Counted from the stretch's first letter, positions 1 to 9,521 are shown. The stretch is DNA of 64,000 nt from Chloroflexota bacterium (GCA_021414245.1 JAIOOU010000015.1:401608-465607); one strand, 5' to 3'. The notes: generated by a model from the letters alone, not told the origin. Program-made: numbers and translations.

Positions 1-643
1 TTTCTGCCGTTGCCCACATGTTCAGCATAAATTCAAAGTAACCAAATTTTACCTGCCGCATCTTGAAGCCAGCCTGGCCGAAATACCAGCCGATCAAAGG
101 CAGGGTATAGGCATAGGCATGTTCATCGATTTCCTCGGCACTGACCAGGTGCATGCGTGCCATCAAATGCAGGAGGCCATCGGACCAGGCAGCCGGGGTG
201 GTCATGATCACCCGTCCGCCGGGTTGGAGCACCCGGAAAATCTCCCGGAACAAAATTGCCATGCTGTCCGGGTTAAGGTGTTCCACCACGGCCAGCAGGG
301 TGACAATATTAAAGTAACTGTCCTCAAAGGGCAGGGAGGGTTCCTGATTCAAGTTGAGCGAATAGCCTTCGATTTTCAGGCTTGCAGCAACATCATTGGG
401 GATCGGCAGCTGGTCAATGGCAACTTTTTTTTCAAATTCCGTGCGCGATAGAAAATAGGGAAACGTTCCACACCCAATATCCAATATCCGGCCGGAACGC
501 AACTGCGCGGGGATCAACCGGTTTGCTGTTTGGGCCCGCTGGCGGGCAAGAAAAGGCTCAAGGTATCCCTTGCCGCGTGTGAAATGACCCCCGGCAGTGG
601 AGGCGGTGATTTGTCCGGCGTTTTGGGTGTTTTTCGGGTCCAT
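1..643 (-). CDS. Class I SAM-dependent methyltransferase (3' end cut by window edge)
   Basis: An open frame starts at ATG 643 and runs off the left edge after about 214 codons. The translation has the class I methyltransferase core: motif I ILDIGCGT (residues about 53-60), an acidic residue ending strand 2 (VAID, near 77), EHLNP (121-125) in the post-II region and VLQPGGRVIMTTP (138-150) as motif III. These bind S-adenosylmethionine. The substrate cannot be read from the sequence. Neighbouring glycosyltransferases on the same strand make a role in sugar or lipid modification possible, but this is inference. About 180 bp separate it from the next gene upstream, and I saw nothing in that gap. 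Confidence 0.85.
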   Translation of the reverse strand, partial: MDPKNTQNAGQITASTAGGHFTRGKGYLEPFLARQRAQTANRLIPAQLRSGRILDIGCGTFPYFLSRTEFEKKVAIDQLPIPNDVAASLKIEGYSLNLNQEPSLPFEDSYFNIVTLLAVVEHLNPDSMAILFREIFRVLQPGGRVIMTTPAAWSDGLLHLMARMHLVSAEEIDEHAYAYTLPLIGWYFGQAGFKMRQVKFGYFEFMLNMWATAE

Positions 644-819
644 AGAATTTGATCCATTCAGTCTCGCCGCAGATTCATGTCAGCCGCGACAGGATGGCGA
701 AAGAGGTCACAGCCAGTTTCCATTTTACCTTGAAGTCCGCCAGCCCCGCCTTTTGGCGGCATCATTTTCCATTTGGCAACGATTTACAAATCGAACCTGC
801 CGGCGCTGGAAACAAACAC

Positions 820-1299
820 CTACGGGGTCCCGCTCACTTCGATCTCGTTCATCTTTATCGATACCTGAACTTCATCGCCATATTGGATGCCCGCTATCGG
901 CATTGCGATCACTTCCAATAACGAGGGGTCCTGAAAATGGCGCAATTTTGTCTCTGGGTGCGGATAATATACCCAGCCGCCATATTCAACGGTTTTGCAG
1001 GTCACCGTGCAGCTTGAAAACGAGAAATCCTCGGGCGGATGCAGATCGGTCCATCGAACCTGCCGGAAGGTGAATTCCGCTTTAATGATCCTGAATGCAA
1101 GCGGGCGAATATCGATATTCAAGGTGCCGTTGAAATAGCCGTCCAGATCGAGTCCGCATGACTTGAAGATCGGCCGCTGCCTGTCCAATGCACCATAGGG
1201 ATAATCTTTTGACGGCCCGGATGCGACCCGATATCCCCGGATAATCGTGCCGCGTACCAGGAACCTGGGATCAGGATCCTGGTTGGACATTGTTTTCAT
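820..1299 (-). CDS. DUF120/RibK-like cradle-loop barrel protein (possible CTP-dependent riboflavin kinase relative)
   Basis: A 159-residue protein. Its start overlaps the 3' end of the upstream glycosyltransferase by about 29 bases, so the two are probably co-transcribed. A second ATG at 1290 would remove the overlap only partly. The order of motifs recalls archaeal CTP-dependent riboflavin kinase: a glycine-rich first strand (RGTIIRGYRVASG), a GTLNIDI element matching the conserved GTLN of that family, and a C-terminal SLLEVIA...GDEVQVSI matching IEIIAP...DGDVVKI. This rests on remembered motifs, not an alignment. If right, the product would phosphorylate riboflavin or a related small molecule, or bind a nucleotide. 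Otherwise it is a conserved hypothetical. Confidence 0.6.
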   Translation of the reverse strand: MKTMSNQDPDPRFLVRGTIIRGYRVASGPSKDYPYGALDRQRPIFKSCGLDLDGYFNGTLNIDIRPLAFRIIKAEFTFRQVRWTDLHPPEDFSFSSCTVTCKTVEYGGWVYYPHPETKLRHFQDPSLLEVIAMPIAGIQYGDEVQVSIKMNEIEVSGTP

Positions 1300-3472
1300 T
1301 ATGATTGCTGAGGAAAGTCCACCCGCCTTGAATGAGGGTGGCGATCCAGCATATGCCGATGATCTGCAGGGGGATCCATCCAGCCAGGGTATATCGCCAA
1401 TGGGACAAGCCCATGATATTGGGGATGAAGATACGCGTACTTGTGATCAAAATAAGGGTGAACCAGGTCAGGCCCGGGGAGCGGTACAGGCTGAAGATCA
1501 TCGCAACCAGGCAGAAATACACCCATGCCTGGAAATAAGGGTCATACCCTGCCTGAATATATTCATAGGCCTTTCTTTGTGCCAGGATCAAGGCTGGCAT
1601 GCCGGCCTGTTCGTCATCAAAATAGCCCATCTTGTATGTTGGATGGTCCTCTGCCGGCAGGGGCAGTGACAGCATTGCGGTCGTTTCCGGCTGCAGCCCG
1701 GCCCTGATCTTTATCAACAGCAGCTTGTAACTGAGCTGCCAGTCCTTCTTTAACGAGTCCTGAGTTGCCTGCCCAAACAGCTTCATGATCTGCCTGGTTG
1801 TATACCCCGCCTTGCTCAAACCCGGATAGATCTCATTGGCAGTGGCCACCCCGCTTTTATCGGTGACAACGATCGGGTACCGTTCGATGGCAGCCTCGAT
1901 CTTTTGCACTGCGGGCGAATTTGGGTCGCTAAAGGCCAGCCTGCTTGCATCGCCAAAATAAACCCAGCCATCATAGAACACTTCAGCCACATAATTGCTC
2001 AGCCCAAAGTAACCATAGACTCTCTGGTTATGGGCTGACCACCCGAGGAGCGGCACGGCCGCAATCAAAAACGCAAAGGCAATCCCAGCCAGACCGCGGA
2101 ACGGGTTGGCAAACCCCTTCATTTTCCAGCGCCAGAGATAAGCCGCCAAAAGAAGCGCGGGGCCAATTAATAACAGGCTGATATTTTCGGAACGCAGGAG
2201 CGTGGCAAAGGAAGCCGCGGCCAGGGCGGCGATTACCCAACCCAATTCGAGGGTTTCCAATGCCGAGATCAACCAGGTACAGAATAAAAGCACAAAGAAC
2301 AAATTCGGCAGGTCCGACATCAGGAAGTTCGAATAAAAGAAAAGGTCGGGCGAGAGCGCAGTCGCAAGTCCGCAAACAAGGGCGACCCGTTGATTTTTGG
2401 CCAGCTGCCAGGCGAGCCGATAACCAGCCGGCACACAGGCCATGGCGAACAGGTGCAGGAGTATTTTAATTCCCCAGGGATTGCGTCCAAACAAAAGCAG
2501 AATCGGTGCAAACAAAAAGGTTGTTCCGGGTCCGCGGATCATGGAAACCCCGTCCAGATTCCCGAACTCCAGCCAATGCAAAGCCCCCTGCAGATAGGTG
2601 GGGCTGTCCGCATCGATCAGCAGGGGCACAGCCAGCGCGTTCAGGAGATGCAAAACCCCTGAAATAATCAGCAGGATCATGATATTCCGGCGATGGTCAG
2701 GGAACCTGGTCGTCTGGAGTTCATGCGGGGCGGTTTGTCCCATCTCCTGCAGAAATAAAAGGAACAGGAGCAGGCTGCAAACCGCAAGCACATCCGCCGC
2801 CACCAAGGCAGGGATGAATATCCAGTTCGGGATCCCGCGATAGGAGTGTATTGAAAATCTGGAAATCGTCTGCCGGTTTTCAGGGCTGTTCAAATTTACT
2901 TCAGCCTGCTCTTTGTCAAGGGACAATCGGACCGTCCCCGCCCCGGGCGATGCAAAGAACAACAACGCGACAGGCGCATTAATTTCAGTTCGAAAAGAAA
3001 CCACCAGTGGCCGGGAGTTGGCGGCGGCAACAAGCAGGCCGTTTTCCATATACCAGCCGGCATCCTTCGCACTTTTTTTATCCGGCGGCAGGATATTCCC
3101 GTTGGCTTTGATCTCAACCAGCTCAATTTTTTGGCTTTCCGAGACAACGGGCGTGATCGTCAGGGTGTGAAAGGTTTTGGGAACCCTGTAATTACCCCAG
3201 GTGATCGCGAATCCGATCAGCAAGGCAGGGACGATGAACCACAACAGATGTTTCGTACGGACCCGGTTGAAAAAGGGCTGAACACGCACCGCAACCGGAA
3301 ACAGGATCCAGGTCAGAACCGGTACACATACCGCCCATAATGCAAGGATGACGAGGCCAGATTTCTCCCACAATCGAAGGAAATGGTGCCCGAAACTGAA
3401 AAAATATATGTTTCCGAAAATAAAAGCCGGAAGTATTTTTTTGTACTTCCAGGGAAGTTGCGCCGCGCTCAT
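1271..3472 (-). CDS. Multi-pass membrane glycosyltransferase, GT39/ArnT-like
   Basis: 733 residues with a dozen or so hydrophobic segments. The first part (about 20-60) has two membrane helices. A soluble loop (about 100-200) precedes the main membrane domain. That domain contains DADSPTY, RGPGTTFLF and MSDLPNLFF, in the positions of the acidic, Arg-Pro-like and acidic motifs of lipid-linked-sugar-dependent mannosyltransferases and ArnT. It probably transfers a sugar from a polyprenyl-phosphate donor to an acceptor on the outer face of the membrane. Donor and acceptor cannot be inferred. It overlaps the downstream RibK-like gene. ATG 3472 is the only reasonable start, without a strong ribosome site close to it. 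Confidence 0.75.
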   Translation of the reverse strand: MSAAQLPWKYKKILPAFIFGNIYFFSFGHHFLRLWEKSGLVILALWAVCVPVLTWILFPVAVRVQPFFNRVRTKHLLWFIVPALLIGFAITWGNYRVPKTFHTLTITPVVSESQKIELVEIKANGNILPPDKKSAKDAGWYMENGLLVAAANSRPLVVSFRTEINAPVALLFFASPGAGTVRLSLDKEQAEVNLNSPENRQTISRFSIHSYRGIPNWIFIPALVAADVLAVCSLLLFLLFLQEMGQTAPHELQTTRFPDHRRNIMILLIISGVLHLLNALAVPLLIDADSPTYLQGALHWLEFGNLDGVSMIRGPGTTFLFAPILLLFGRNPWGIKILLHLFAMACVPAGYRLAWQLAKNQRVALVCGLATALSPDLFFYSNFLMSDLPNLFFVLLFCTWLISALETLELGWVIAALAAASFATLLRSENISLLLIGPALLLAAYLWRWKMKGFANPFRGLAGIAFAFLIAAVPLLGWSAHNQRVYGYFGLSNYVAEVFYDGWVYFGDASRLAFSDPNSPAVQKIEAAIERYPIVVTDKSGVATANEIYPGLSKAGYTTRQIMKLFGQATQDSLKKDWQLSYKLLLIKIRAGLQPETTAMLSLPLPAEDHPTYKMGYFDDEQAGMPALILAQRKAYEYIQAGYDPYFQAWVYFCLVAMIFSLYRSPGLTWFTLILITSTRIFIPNIMGLSHWRYTLAGWIPLQIIGICWIATLIQGGWTFLSNHNENNVQPGS

Positions 3473-3559
3473 GGTTGTGTTTGATGTGCTCCTGTTTTTA
3501 TGCCGGATTTGTCAGTGATTTTACCTTATGACAACAGGCTGTCCGGCCATGGAAATCAA

Positions 3560-3586
3560 AACGGCGGCCCGAATCGGGCCGCCGTT
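3560..3586 (-). terminator. Rho-independent terminator
   Basis: Near-perfect GC-rich hairpin (CGGCGGCCCG / CGGGCCGCCG, 3-nt loop) followed on the minus strand by TTTTGATTT. It lies 20 bases after the stop of the SH3b lipoprotein. Confidence 0.8.
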
Positions 3587-3605
3587 GGAAGTGCATGTTC
3601 GCGGT

Positions 3606-4361
3606 CTACGGGCAATTGACCTTGTATTTCGTTTCAGCCACCTTGTCATTGGGGCTGATGACGACAAGTTTGACCCAATAATTTCCGCCGCTGGCCGAGG
3701 GAGTAAAGCTGGTCTCCACCGTCCTGGAGTCAGCGCCCTTGAAATTGATCTGCTCGGTGGGTTTCTTGCCGCCCTGTTCGGTCTCAAAATAATATTTAAC
3801 CAGGGTCGGGCCATTGGTATCGATCGTGCCTTTAAGCGTGATCGGCTGGACCGGTCCCATGCAGCCTGGCAGGTTAATTTCCTTCGGATCCGCCTTGACC
3901 GTGACACCGGTAACCGAGGCATACGGGGAATTCACGACCGGAAGATTGAGCAGGTTGCCGGCAGTCAGCGTCACACTGGCAGCCACCCAGCAGGGTTTGC
4001 CCGGATCGTTCTGGGTGATCACAAACCACCAGGATGCATCCGCATTCTTGCCTTGAATGGTGGCTGTCTGGCCGACGAGCAGCGAGCCCACGGTGGCCCA
4101 TTCCGTTCCGGGTCCAAAACGGCAATTGACTCCCTTGTCCGAAGGCCAGGCGATCGGAATGGTGGGTGTTGGGGTAAGGGTGGGTAGCGGTGTATCGGTG
4201 GGCAGGGAAGTCAGGGTTGGAATGGGAGTATCCAGTGGCTGCGCGGATGTTTCCGTGGCGGCCGGGACATCCGGTGACTGGGCACCGCCGCCTGCCGGGA
4301 GGTTGCATGCCAGGATCGCGAACCATAATACAAAACTTGCGGTCAAAATACGCTTCTTCAT
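3606..4361 (-). CDS. SH3b-domain lipoprotein
   Basis: 251 residues. The N-terminus is a lipoprotein signal: MKKR, a hydrophobic stretch, then a lipobox-like AILAC with Cys19 as the predicted lipidation site. A Thr/Pro-rich linker (about 40-70, repeats of TPLPTLTPTPT type) leads to a bacterial SH3-like module (about 72-125; VNCRFGPGTEWATVGSLLVGQ). Then comes a beta-rich C-terminal domain of about 100 residues ending in KVNCP. It is probably tethered outside the membrane and binds cell-wall or surface polymer. The C-terminal domain is not recognised. Single-gene unit with its own terminator downstream. Confidence 0.8.
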   Translation of the reverse strand: MKKRILTASFVLWFAILACNLPAGGGAQSPDVPAATETSAQPLDTPIPTLTSLPTDTPLPTLTPTPTIPIAWPSDKGVNCRFGPGTEWATVGSLLVGQTATIQGKNADASWWFVITQNDPGKPCWVAASVTLTAGNLLNLPVVNSPYASVTGVTVKADPKEINLPGCMGPVQPITLKGTIDTNGPTLVKYYFETEQGGKKPTEQINFKGADSRTVETSFTPSASGGNYWVKLVVISPNDKVAETKYKVNCP

Positions 4362-4568
4362 AATAAAGTTTCTCCTTCTTGATGATTGGTCCCATCATAC
4401 AGGCAGAAGGGCAATGTCACAATGGCCCATTGGTTAGAAAACTCCGCAAGGACGGGCAGGCGGAAGGTCAGGAGGGATGCGATGGATGGATCAGGAAAAT
4501 CAATGTCGCTTTAATCCTCCCAGTCAATTTCCAGGATAGACTTCCATGTGAGCGGGTTGTTTAAATAA

Positions 4569-4603
4569 AGCCGGCCCCGACTTTGTTGCATCAGGGCCGG
4601 GCT
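4569..4603 (-). terminator. Rho-independent terminator
   Basis: Hairpin AGCCGGCCC / GGGCCGGGCT with one bulged base and a 16-nt loop, directly after the stop of the clostripain-type protease on the minus strand. Confidence 0.65.
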
Positions 4604-4609
4604 GTTCGT

Positions 4610-5776
4610 TTATTTGGCGTATAAATCCAAAAACTCATCCCAGCCTGTCTGCAGGGCAAAATCCAGCTTTGTACGATAGTAGGTGTAATTTGCGTCCTTG
4701 CCTGCCGCACTGGAGACATAATAGATCGTAATGCCGTGCGCATCCGAATAGGCGTTGACATGATGCTCGTTCAACACCACGCCGGCCACCGCATTCATCA
4801 CCGCCTGGCTCTTCGATTTGATGGCCGCATCGCTGACATTGCGATTGATCTCATACGCCATATCGTACAGGTCCTTGTCCATTGGGGCCTGCCAGAAATC
4901 CTGGGTGGCGCCGAAGGCGCGGTCGTATTTTTTGCGGTTGGCTGCAAGACCGTTTTTCATGGCAACGGACCATTGGTCGACCGCGGTGACAAGGGCATCG
5001 AAACGGCTGTCCACGGCAACAGCGGACCAGGTTTTGTCATTGCTGGCGCTCTGGCTGGTGGCAACGGCCACCTGATCGGCGGTCATGTTCGGGTTGGCCG
5101 CCAGCTGTGCCAGGACCACATCGTATTCCACACCATCCCAACCCACGTATTCCTGTGAACTGGACACTGCGGTCGCGTGCCCGTGCCAGGCATAATCCAC
5201 TTCCATGGAGGCCATGTTGCAGCCATCGTATCCAACCACATCGATAAATCCCAGCGAGGGGATGGCGGCCTTTAATTCATCGAGATCCAGGGTGTCGGCA
5301 TTCGTGTCATCCTGCATCACATAGCCCGGATGCCAGTTCCAGCCATGACCCCAGAAATAAAGCGCATAATGGTCGGCGGGGTAATTCGCCCTGGTCCATG
5401 AGACAAAATCGATCAGGGTTTGCCTGTCGCCCATGTTGCGTTCGCCCCAATCCGCAACGGCGCTGGCGGCATCCGCCTTCATTCCGGTCGTGACATGAAA
5501 AAGTTTCGTGGTCTGCCAGTCCCCATAACTGGTGTCGTAGCCGGGCCCGCGATCCGCAAGCGCCACCACCTGAACGTTTGTACTCGACCCGGTGGGCGCG
5601 AGCTCCAATTCAATATCCTTTACAACATAGTCCTCGAGATTGTTATCCCCGGAAATATAAACCATCACGGTCCATTTGGCCTGCGGGGCGGGAGCGGCGG
5701 CGGCCGTTCCGGATATCAACGTCACGAAAACAAGCAGGATTCCAACGATCATTGAAAAACGTGTCGACTTGCGCAT
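4610..5776 (-). CDS. Clostripain-family (C11) cysteine peptidase, secreted
   Basis: 388 residues from ATG 5776. This start is chosen because TAGGAGA lies 6 bases upstream and the next residues form a clean signal peptide (MRKSTRFSM, a hydrophobic core, then an Ala-rich cleavage region ending near APAPQA); an ATG 39 bases upstream lacks these features. The C11 catalytic pair is visible: His144 in FWGHGWNWH and Cys186 in GYDGCNMAS, with VGWDGVEYD following. Such enzymes cleave after basic residues and often self-process. The product is expected outside the cytoplasm. It is flanked by its own terminator and by about 190 bases of non-coding sequence upstream. Confidence 0.9.
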   Translation of the reverse strand: MRKSTRFSMIVGILLVFVTLISGTAAAAPAPQAKWTVMVYISGDNNLEDYVVKDIELELAPTGSSTNVQVVALADRGPGYDTSYGDWQTTKLFHVTTGMKADAASAVADWGERNMGDRQTLIDFVSWTRANYPADHYALYFWGHGWNWHPGYVMQDDTNADTLDLDELKAAIPSLGFIDVVGYDGCNMASMEVDYAWHGHATAVSSSQEYVGWDGVEYDVVLAQLAANPNMTADQVAVATSQSASNDKTWSAVAVDSRFDALVTAVDQWSVAMKNGLAANRKKYDRAFGATQDFWQAPMDKDLYDMAYEINRNVSDAAIKSKSQAVMNAVAGVVLNEHHVNAYSDAHGITIYYVSSAAGKDANYTYYRTKLDFALQTGWDEFLDLYAK

Positions 5777-5954
5777 GGCTTCTCCTATTGGCGAATGGGA
5801 TGGATTTGCGTTCAAGTGCAGACCGGCTTAAAAAGTGGCTGACGTACGAGAATCAGTGTAGCATTTTGCGAAAGTGAATTCAACCTTGCAACCTTAATAA
5901 ATCGCGGTCAACAATTTATGACATTCGTCCATTATCAAGGACATCCGGAACCTG

Positions 5955-5960
5955 TATGAT
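5955..5960 (+). promoter_or_regulatory. -10 box close to the start of the VIT1-like gene
   Basis: TATGAT ends 7 bases before ATG 5968, so transcription would begin about one base before the start codon. The earlier in-frame ATG at 5956 lies inside this box, which favours 5968 as the start. No clear -35 was found. Confidence 0.4.
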
Positions 5961-5967
5961 ATTGAAT

Positions 5968-6708
5968 ATGAAACCCATCACCCACGATCAGCTCATTAAT
6001 GAAGTATTGCACCACACCCAAACGGACCCGCACAAGCGGGCCTCGGGTCTCTCGGACTTTATCCTGGGAGCCCAGGATGGGCTGGTCAACGTCCTCGGCG
6101 TGGTTCTGGGCATCGCTGCGGCCACCAATGATGCCCGCATCGTACTGGTGGCGGGTCTTGCCACCACCTTTGCTGAATCCATCTCGATGGGCGCCGTGGC
6201 ATACACCACCACCCTGGCCGATGCGGATTTGTATCAAAGTGAGCAGGAGCGCGAATACCGTCATCTGATCGAGGCACCCAACCTGGAGATCAAAGAGATC
6301 CGCGATATATATCAAAGCAAGGGTTTCGAAGGGGAATTACTCGAGCGGATCGTGGAAACCATCACGGCCAACCGGGATGTGTGGGTGGCCGTAATGATGG
6401 CCGAGGAACATCAACTCGCGCCGATCGACCGCCAGTCCGCTATACGCGCCGCCCTGCTGGTGGGTTTCTCCGCAGTGGTTGGCTCATTGGTGCCTTTATT
6501 CCCCTTTGTATTCTGGTCGGTATCCACCAGCATGTGGCTTTCGGTATTGGTGACTGCGTTGATGCTTTTCGGGATCGGCGCCTACAAGGCCCGTGTCACT
6601 GTTGGCAAACCTTTAAAGAGCGGATTTGAAATGGCCTTGATTGGCACGATCAGCGCCCTGGCGGGCTATCTGGTCGGGTACCTGCTCAAGGTCCCCCCCG
6701 TTCCATAA
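5968..6708 (+). CDS. VIT1/CCC1-family Fe2+/Mn2+ transporter
   Basis: 246 residues from ATG 5968; an in-frame ATG at 5956 would add four residues but overlaps a putative -10 box. The VIT1 signature is clear: SDFILGAQDGLVNVLGVVLG in the first helix, GLATTFAESISMGAVAY in the second, then a charged cytoplasmic stretch (about 90-155; ADLYQSEQEREYR...EEHQL) and three more membrane helices. The family exports or sequesters ferrous iron or manganese with a proton gradient. The Glu-rich middle region matches the metal-binding domain of plant VIT1 in position. It is one of few rightward genes on this side of the origin. Confidence 0.9.
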   Translation: MKPITHDQLINEVLHHTQTDPHKRASGLSDFILGAQDGLVNVLGVVLGIAAATNDARIVLVAGLATTFAESISMGAVAYTTTLADADLYQSEQEREYRHLIEAPNLEIKEIRDIYQSKGFEGELLERIVETITANRDVWVAVMMAEEHQLAPIDRQSAIRAALLVGFSAVVGSLVPLFPFVFWSVSTSMWLSVLVTALMLFGIGAYKARVTVGKPLKSGFEMALIGTISALAGYLVGYLLKVPPVP

Positions 6709-6725
6709 TCAATCCTGCATAAAAT

Positions 6726-8804
6726 TTACCGGCTGAGAACCACCCGGTTGCGCCCGCTTTTTTTCGCCAGGTAGGCCGCCTCGTCTGCAGACTTAATCAG
6801 CGCATCCCGTTTTGTGCCGTGCTGTGGAAAGGTCGCCACACCGAGCGAGATCGTCAACCTGCCAATCTCCTGTCCCTGATAATCCAATGTCAATTCGGAT
6901 ACCTCCTGGCGGAGGGCCTGCGCCCGCTGCTCGGCAATTTCAATCGGGGTGTCCGGAAGGATGATGATAAATTCCTCGCCACCGTACCGGCAGGCAATAT
7001 CACTTTCGCGAATGCAGGCCAGAACAACGGCGGACATGGCGCGCAGGACGAGGTCACCGGCATCGTGACCATAGGTATCATTAAAGTTTTTAAAATGATC
7101 GATGTCAAACAGAATCAGGCTCAATTCACCCCGGCTGCGTTCGATGCGGTTGATCTCGCGGGGCAGGGTTTCATCCAGGTAACGACGGTTGAACAGCCCG
7201 GTCAGTGAATCGCGGATCGAGAGGATGTGCAATTTTTCGCGCAGGCGCAGATTCCCGAGGGCCAGCGCAAGGCTGTATGCGATATCCTCAACAAATCTCT
7301 GTTCCTCCTCGACAATCTTCATATCCCGCTCCAGGTCCCAGAAAATATAAAGGTTTCCAAGACTCTCATTCTGGGCGGACAATGGCACGCACAGGGAATG
7401 CACCGGCACATCCCCGCCAGCGTGGGCGCAAACCGGATTCGGGATTCCAACTCCAAAGCGATAGGCCTTGCCACGCCTCAACGCCCAGCAATCCCCCGTT
7501 GTAAAACCCTCCTTCGGCAGGGCCGCTTCCCCCCATGCAGAAACCGGCTCCAGCAAGTTCAATGAATTCATGAGATACAGCGCGCCACTGCTTTCCGGAA
7601 ACAACATTTTCAGGTGGGTGGAAACGATCTGGCTGGCCTCCTGCACATTTCGGCTGGCCTGCAGCAAATCGGTCATCTCAGCGATCAGCTCCCGCCGGGA
7701 GTTGTATTTTTCAAGATGCGCCTTCTCGTAGTTGAGATTTTCATTGGCCTCCTGCAATTGCAGTGTGCGGCTTTCGACACGCCGCTCCAATTCCGCATTC
7801 AGCTTGAGAATCTCCTGCTCCGCCAGCTTGCGGTCGGAAAGTTCCTTTTGCTGCGCCTGGTATAACCTGGCATTTTCAATCGCAATGGTGGCCTGAATTG
7901 CCACACCGTCCAGCAGTTCCAGATGTTCCCGGGTATATGTGTTGTATTCATAGCTGATCGCGGAAACGACACCGATCACCTTGTTCAGTCTGACCAGCGG
8001 GGAATAAATAAAGGAGCGGTAATGAGTGGAATAGTCGCCTGTTAAACTACGGTTCGGGTTTTTAATGATCTCCTCAAATTCCTGCTCGGTAAGATTCACC
8101 AGCAGGGATTTTCCGGTTTTCAGGACCTCATCCGATTTCATATCCTCCGAGATCTCCCTCTCCGGCTCCGGCCAGTTCCGTCCATTATCGTAAACGAGGG
8201 GAAATGAAACGATGTTCGTTTCGGGATCATACAGGAGCACAATGAAGGCATCCACCGGCAAAATCTGCTGGACCTGTTCCCGAATAAGGTTCAAGACACT
8301 GTTCACATCCCCCAAGGTCGTGATCGCACGGCCGATATCGTTCAGCATGGCGAGTTGATCGGCGGTGTGCAGCATTTGTTTTTCAAGCTTTTTCCGTTCC
8401 GTGATGTCAAGGTTTACACCGATGTATCCATCGAAAAGCGCCTCATTCCTGATGGGCGCGATAATGGTCATGAAATCCCGCAATTCCCCCTGGATCTCCC
8501 TGCTGGTCTCCTCGTAAACAGTCTCCCCATCCAGGGCGCGCTGATTCAAGGCTTTCCATCTCTCAATCAACTCTGCAGGCTGGCCGAGTTCATCCGGGGT
8601 TTTTCCGATGATGTCTCCGCCAATTCGGAGGGACTCTCCGCTTTGCAGGAGATAACGCTGATCCCTGTCACTGATCCACATGTCAAAGGGAACGCTTTCG
8701 ATGATGGTGCGCAATTTTGACCCGCTGTCGGAAAGGACATGATCTGCACGGCGCCGCCCTGCATCCGCGCGTCTGATTTGAAAGAACCTGAACAACTTTT
8801 GCAT
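6726..8804 (-). CDS. PAS-GAF-GAF diguanylate cyclase (GGDEF)
   Basis: About 692 residues from ATG 8804, chosen for the GGAGATGG just upstream; the 41 codons before it in the open frame do not look like protein. Domains in order: a PAS fold (about 25-135, including a PAC-like end IGVNLDITERKK), a GAF domain (about 150-320), a coiled coil (about 325-390; LNAELERRVESRTLQLQEANENL), a second GAF-like region (about 395-520), and a GGDEF domain (about 525-690) with the active-site form RYGGEEF. It should make cyclic di-GMP in response to signals read by PAS and GAF. No membrane helices and no EAL domain are present. No RxxD inhibitory site was identified. Confidence 0.9.
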   Translation of the reverse strand: MQKLFRFFQIRRADAGRRRADHVLSDSGSKLRTIIESVPFDMWISDRDQRYLLQSGESLRIGGDIIGKTPDELGQPAELIERWKALNQRALDGETVYEETSREIQGELRDFMTIIAPIRNEALFDGYIGVNLDITERKKLEKQMLHTADQLAMLNDIGRAITTLGDVNSVLNLIREQVQQILPVDAFIVLLYDPETNIVSFPLVYDNGRNWPEPEREISEDMKSDEVLKTGKSLLVNLTEQEFEEIIKNPNRSLTGDYSTHYRSFIYSPLVRLNKVIGVVSAISYEYNTYTREHLELLDGVAIQATIAIENARLYQAQQKELSDRKLAEQEILKLNAELERRVESRTLQLQEANENLNYEKAHLEKYNSRRELIAEMTDLLQASRNVQEASQIVSTHLKMLFPESSGALYLMNSLNLLEPVSAWGEAALPKEGFTTGDCWALRRGKAYRFGVGIPNPVCAHAGGDVPVHSLCVPLSAQNESLGNLYIFWDLERDMKIVEEEQRFVEDIAYSLALALGNLRLREKLHILSIRDSLTGLFNRRYLDETLPREINRIERSRGELSLILFDIDHFKNFNDTYGHDAGDLVLRAMSAVVLACIRESDIACRYGGEEFIIILPDTPIEIAEQRAQALRQEVSELTLDYQGQEIGRLTISLGVATFPQHGTKRDALIKSADEAAYLAKKSGRNRVVLSR

Positions 8805-9010
8805 GTTTCCATCTCCATCGGCCACAGCAACCATTAAAAGACGTTGAAGAATTATAACTTCAAGACCCTTTCCGATGTCGCTCGAATCCTTTTTTGCCGG
8901 ATATAAATGCACAAGTGCCTTGTACATGTTTCAACAAAGACTCATGACATAATCAATGATGGCGGCATCATGAACAACTTAAACCTTTCAAAATCATAAA
9001 GATAAAGGGT

Positions 9011-9038
9011 TTGATTCCCGTTTTATTAATGATAAGAT
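9011..9038 (+). promoter_or_regulatory. Putative promoter of the DUF4332 gene
   Basis: TTGATT, 16-base spacer, TAAGAT in an AT-rich stretch about 30 bases before the start, followed by AAAAAGGAG as ribosome site. Confidence 0.45.
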
Positions 9039-9067
9039 ATTAAAGTAATTCAAAAAGGAGAATACAT

Positions 9068-9472
9068 ATGTCAACAATCATGGATATTGAAGGGATCGGA
9101 GCTGCCTATGCAGCCAAATTACGCAAGGCCGGGGTTCGTTCCACCAGTGCGCTTTTGAAAATGGGCGGCACCAAAAAGGGACGCCAGGAACTTGCAAAAG
9201 CGACCGGTTTCTCCGCGGGCACCATTCTTGAATGGGTCAACCGCGCGGACCTGTTTCGTGTAAGCGGCATCGGAGCGCAATATTCCGATCTGCTTGAAGC
9301 GGCAGGCGTGGACACGGTGGTGGAACTTGCCAACCGCAAACCCGAGGCCCTGCACGAGAGCATGGCAAAGGTGAATGCAAAGAAAAACCTTGTCAATCAG
9401 ATGCCTGGACTGAGCAATGTAAAGGCCTGGGTCAAGAGCGCAAAATCTTTGAAACGGGCTGTTGAATACTAA
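9068..9472 (+). CDS. DUF4332 helix-hairpin-helix protein
   Basis: 134 residues. A strong AAAAAGGAG site precedes ATG 9068. The sequence holds two helix-hairpin-helix-like units: MDIEGIGAAYAAKLRKAGV (about 5-23) and FRVSGIGAQYSDLLEAAGVDT (about 60-80). This matches the DUF4332 family, whose fold resembles the DNA-binding HhH motifs of polymerases and helicases. A nucleic-acid-binding role is plausible but unproven. Single-gene unit ending at a bidirectional terminator shared with the convergent cyclase gene. Confidence 0.85.
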   Translation: MSTIMDIEGIGAAYAAKLRKAGVRSTSALLKMGGTKKGRQELAKATGFSAGTILEWVNRADLFRVSGIGAQYSDLLEAAGVDTVVELANRKPEALHESMAKVNAKKNLVNQMPGLSNVKAWVKSAKSLKRAVEY

Positions 9473-9484
9473 TCGAGTCACAAT

Positions 9485-9521
9485 AAAAGGCCCCTGATGC
9501 TTTTGGCATCGGGGCCTTTTA
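9485..9521. terminator. Bidirectional rho-independent terminator
   Basis: AAAAGGCCCC(T)GATGC / GCATC(G)GGGCCTTTT hairpin with a 5-base TTTTG loop, A-run on the left and T-run on the right, between two convergent genes. The stop codon of the leftward cyclase gene lies inside it. Confidence 0.85.
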
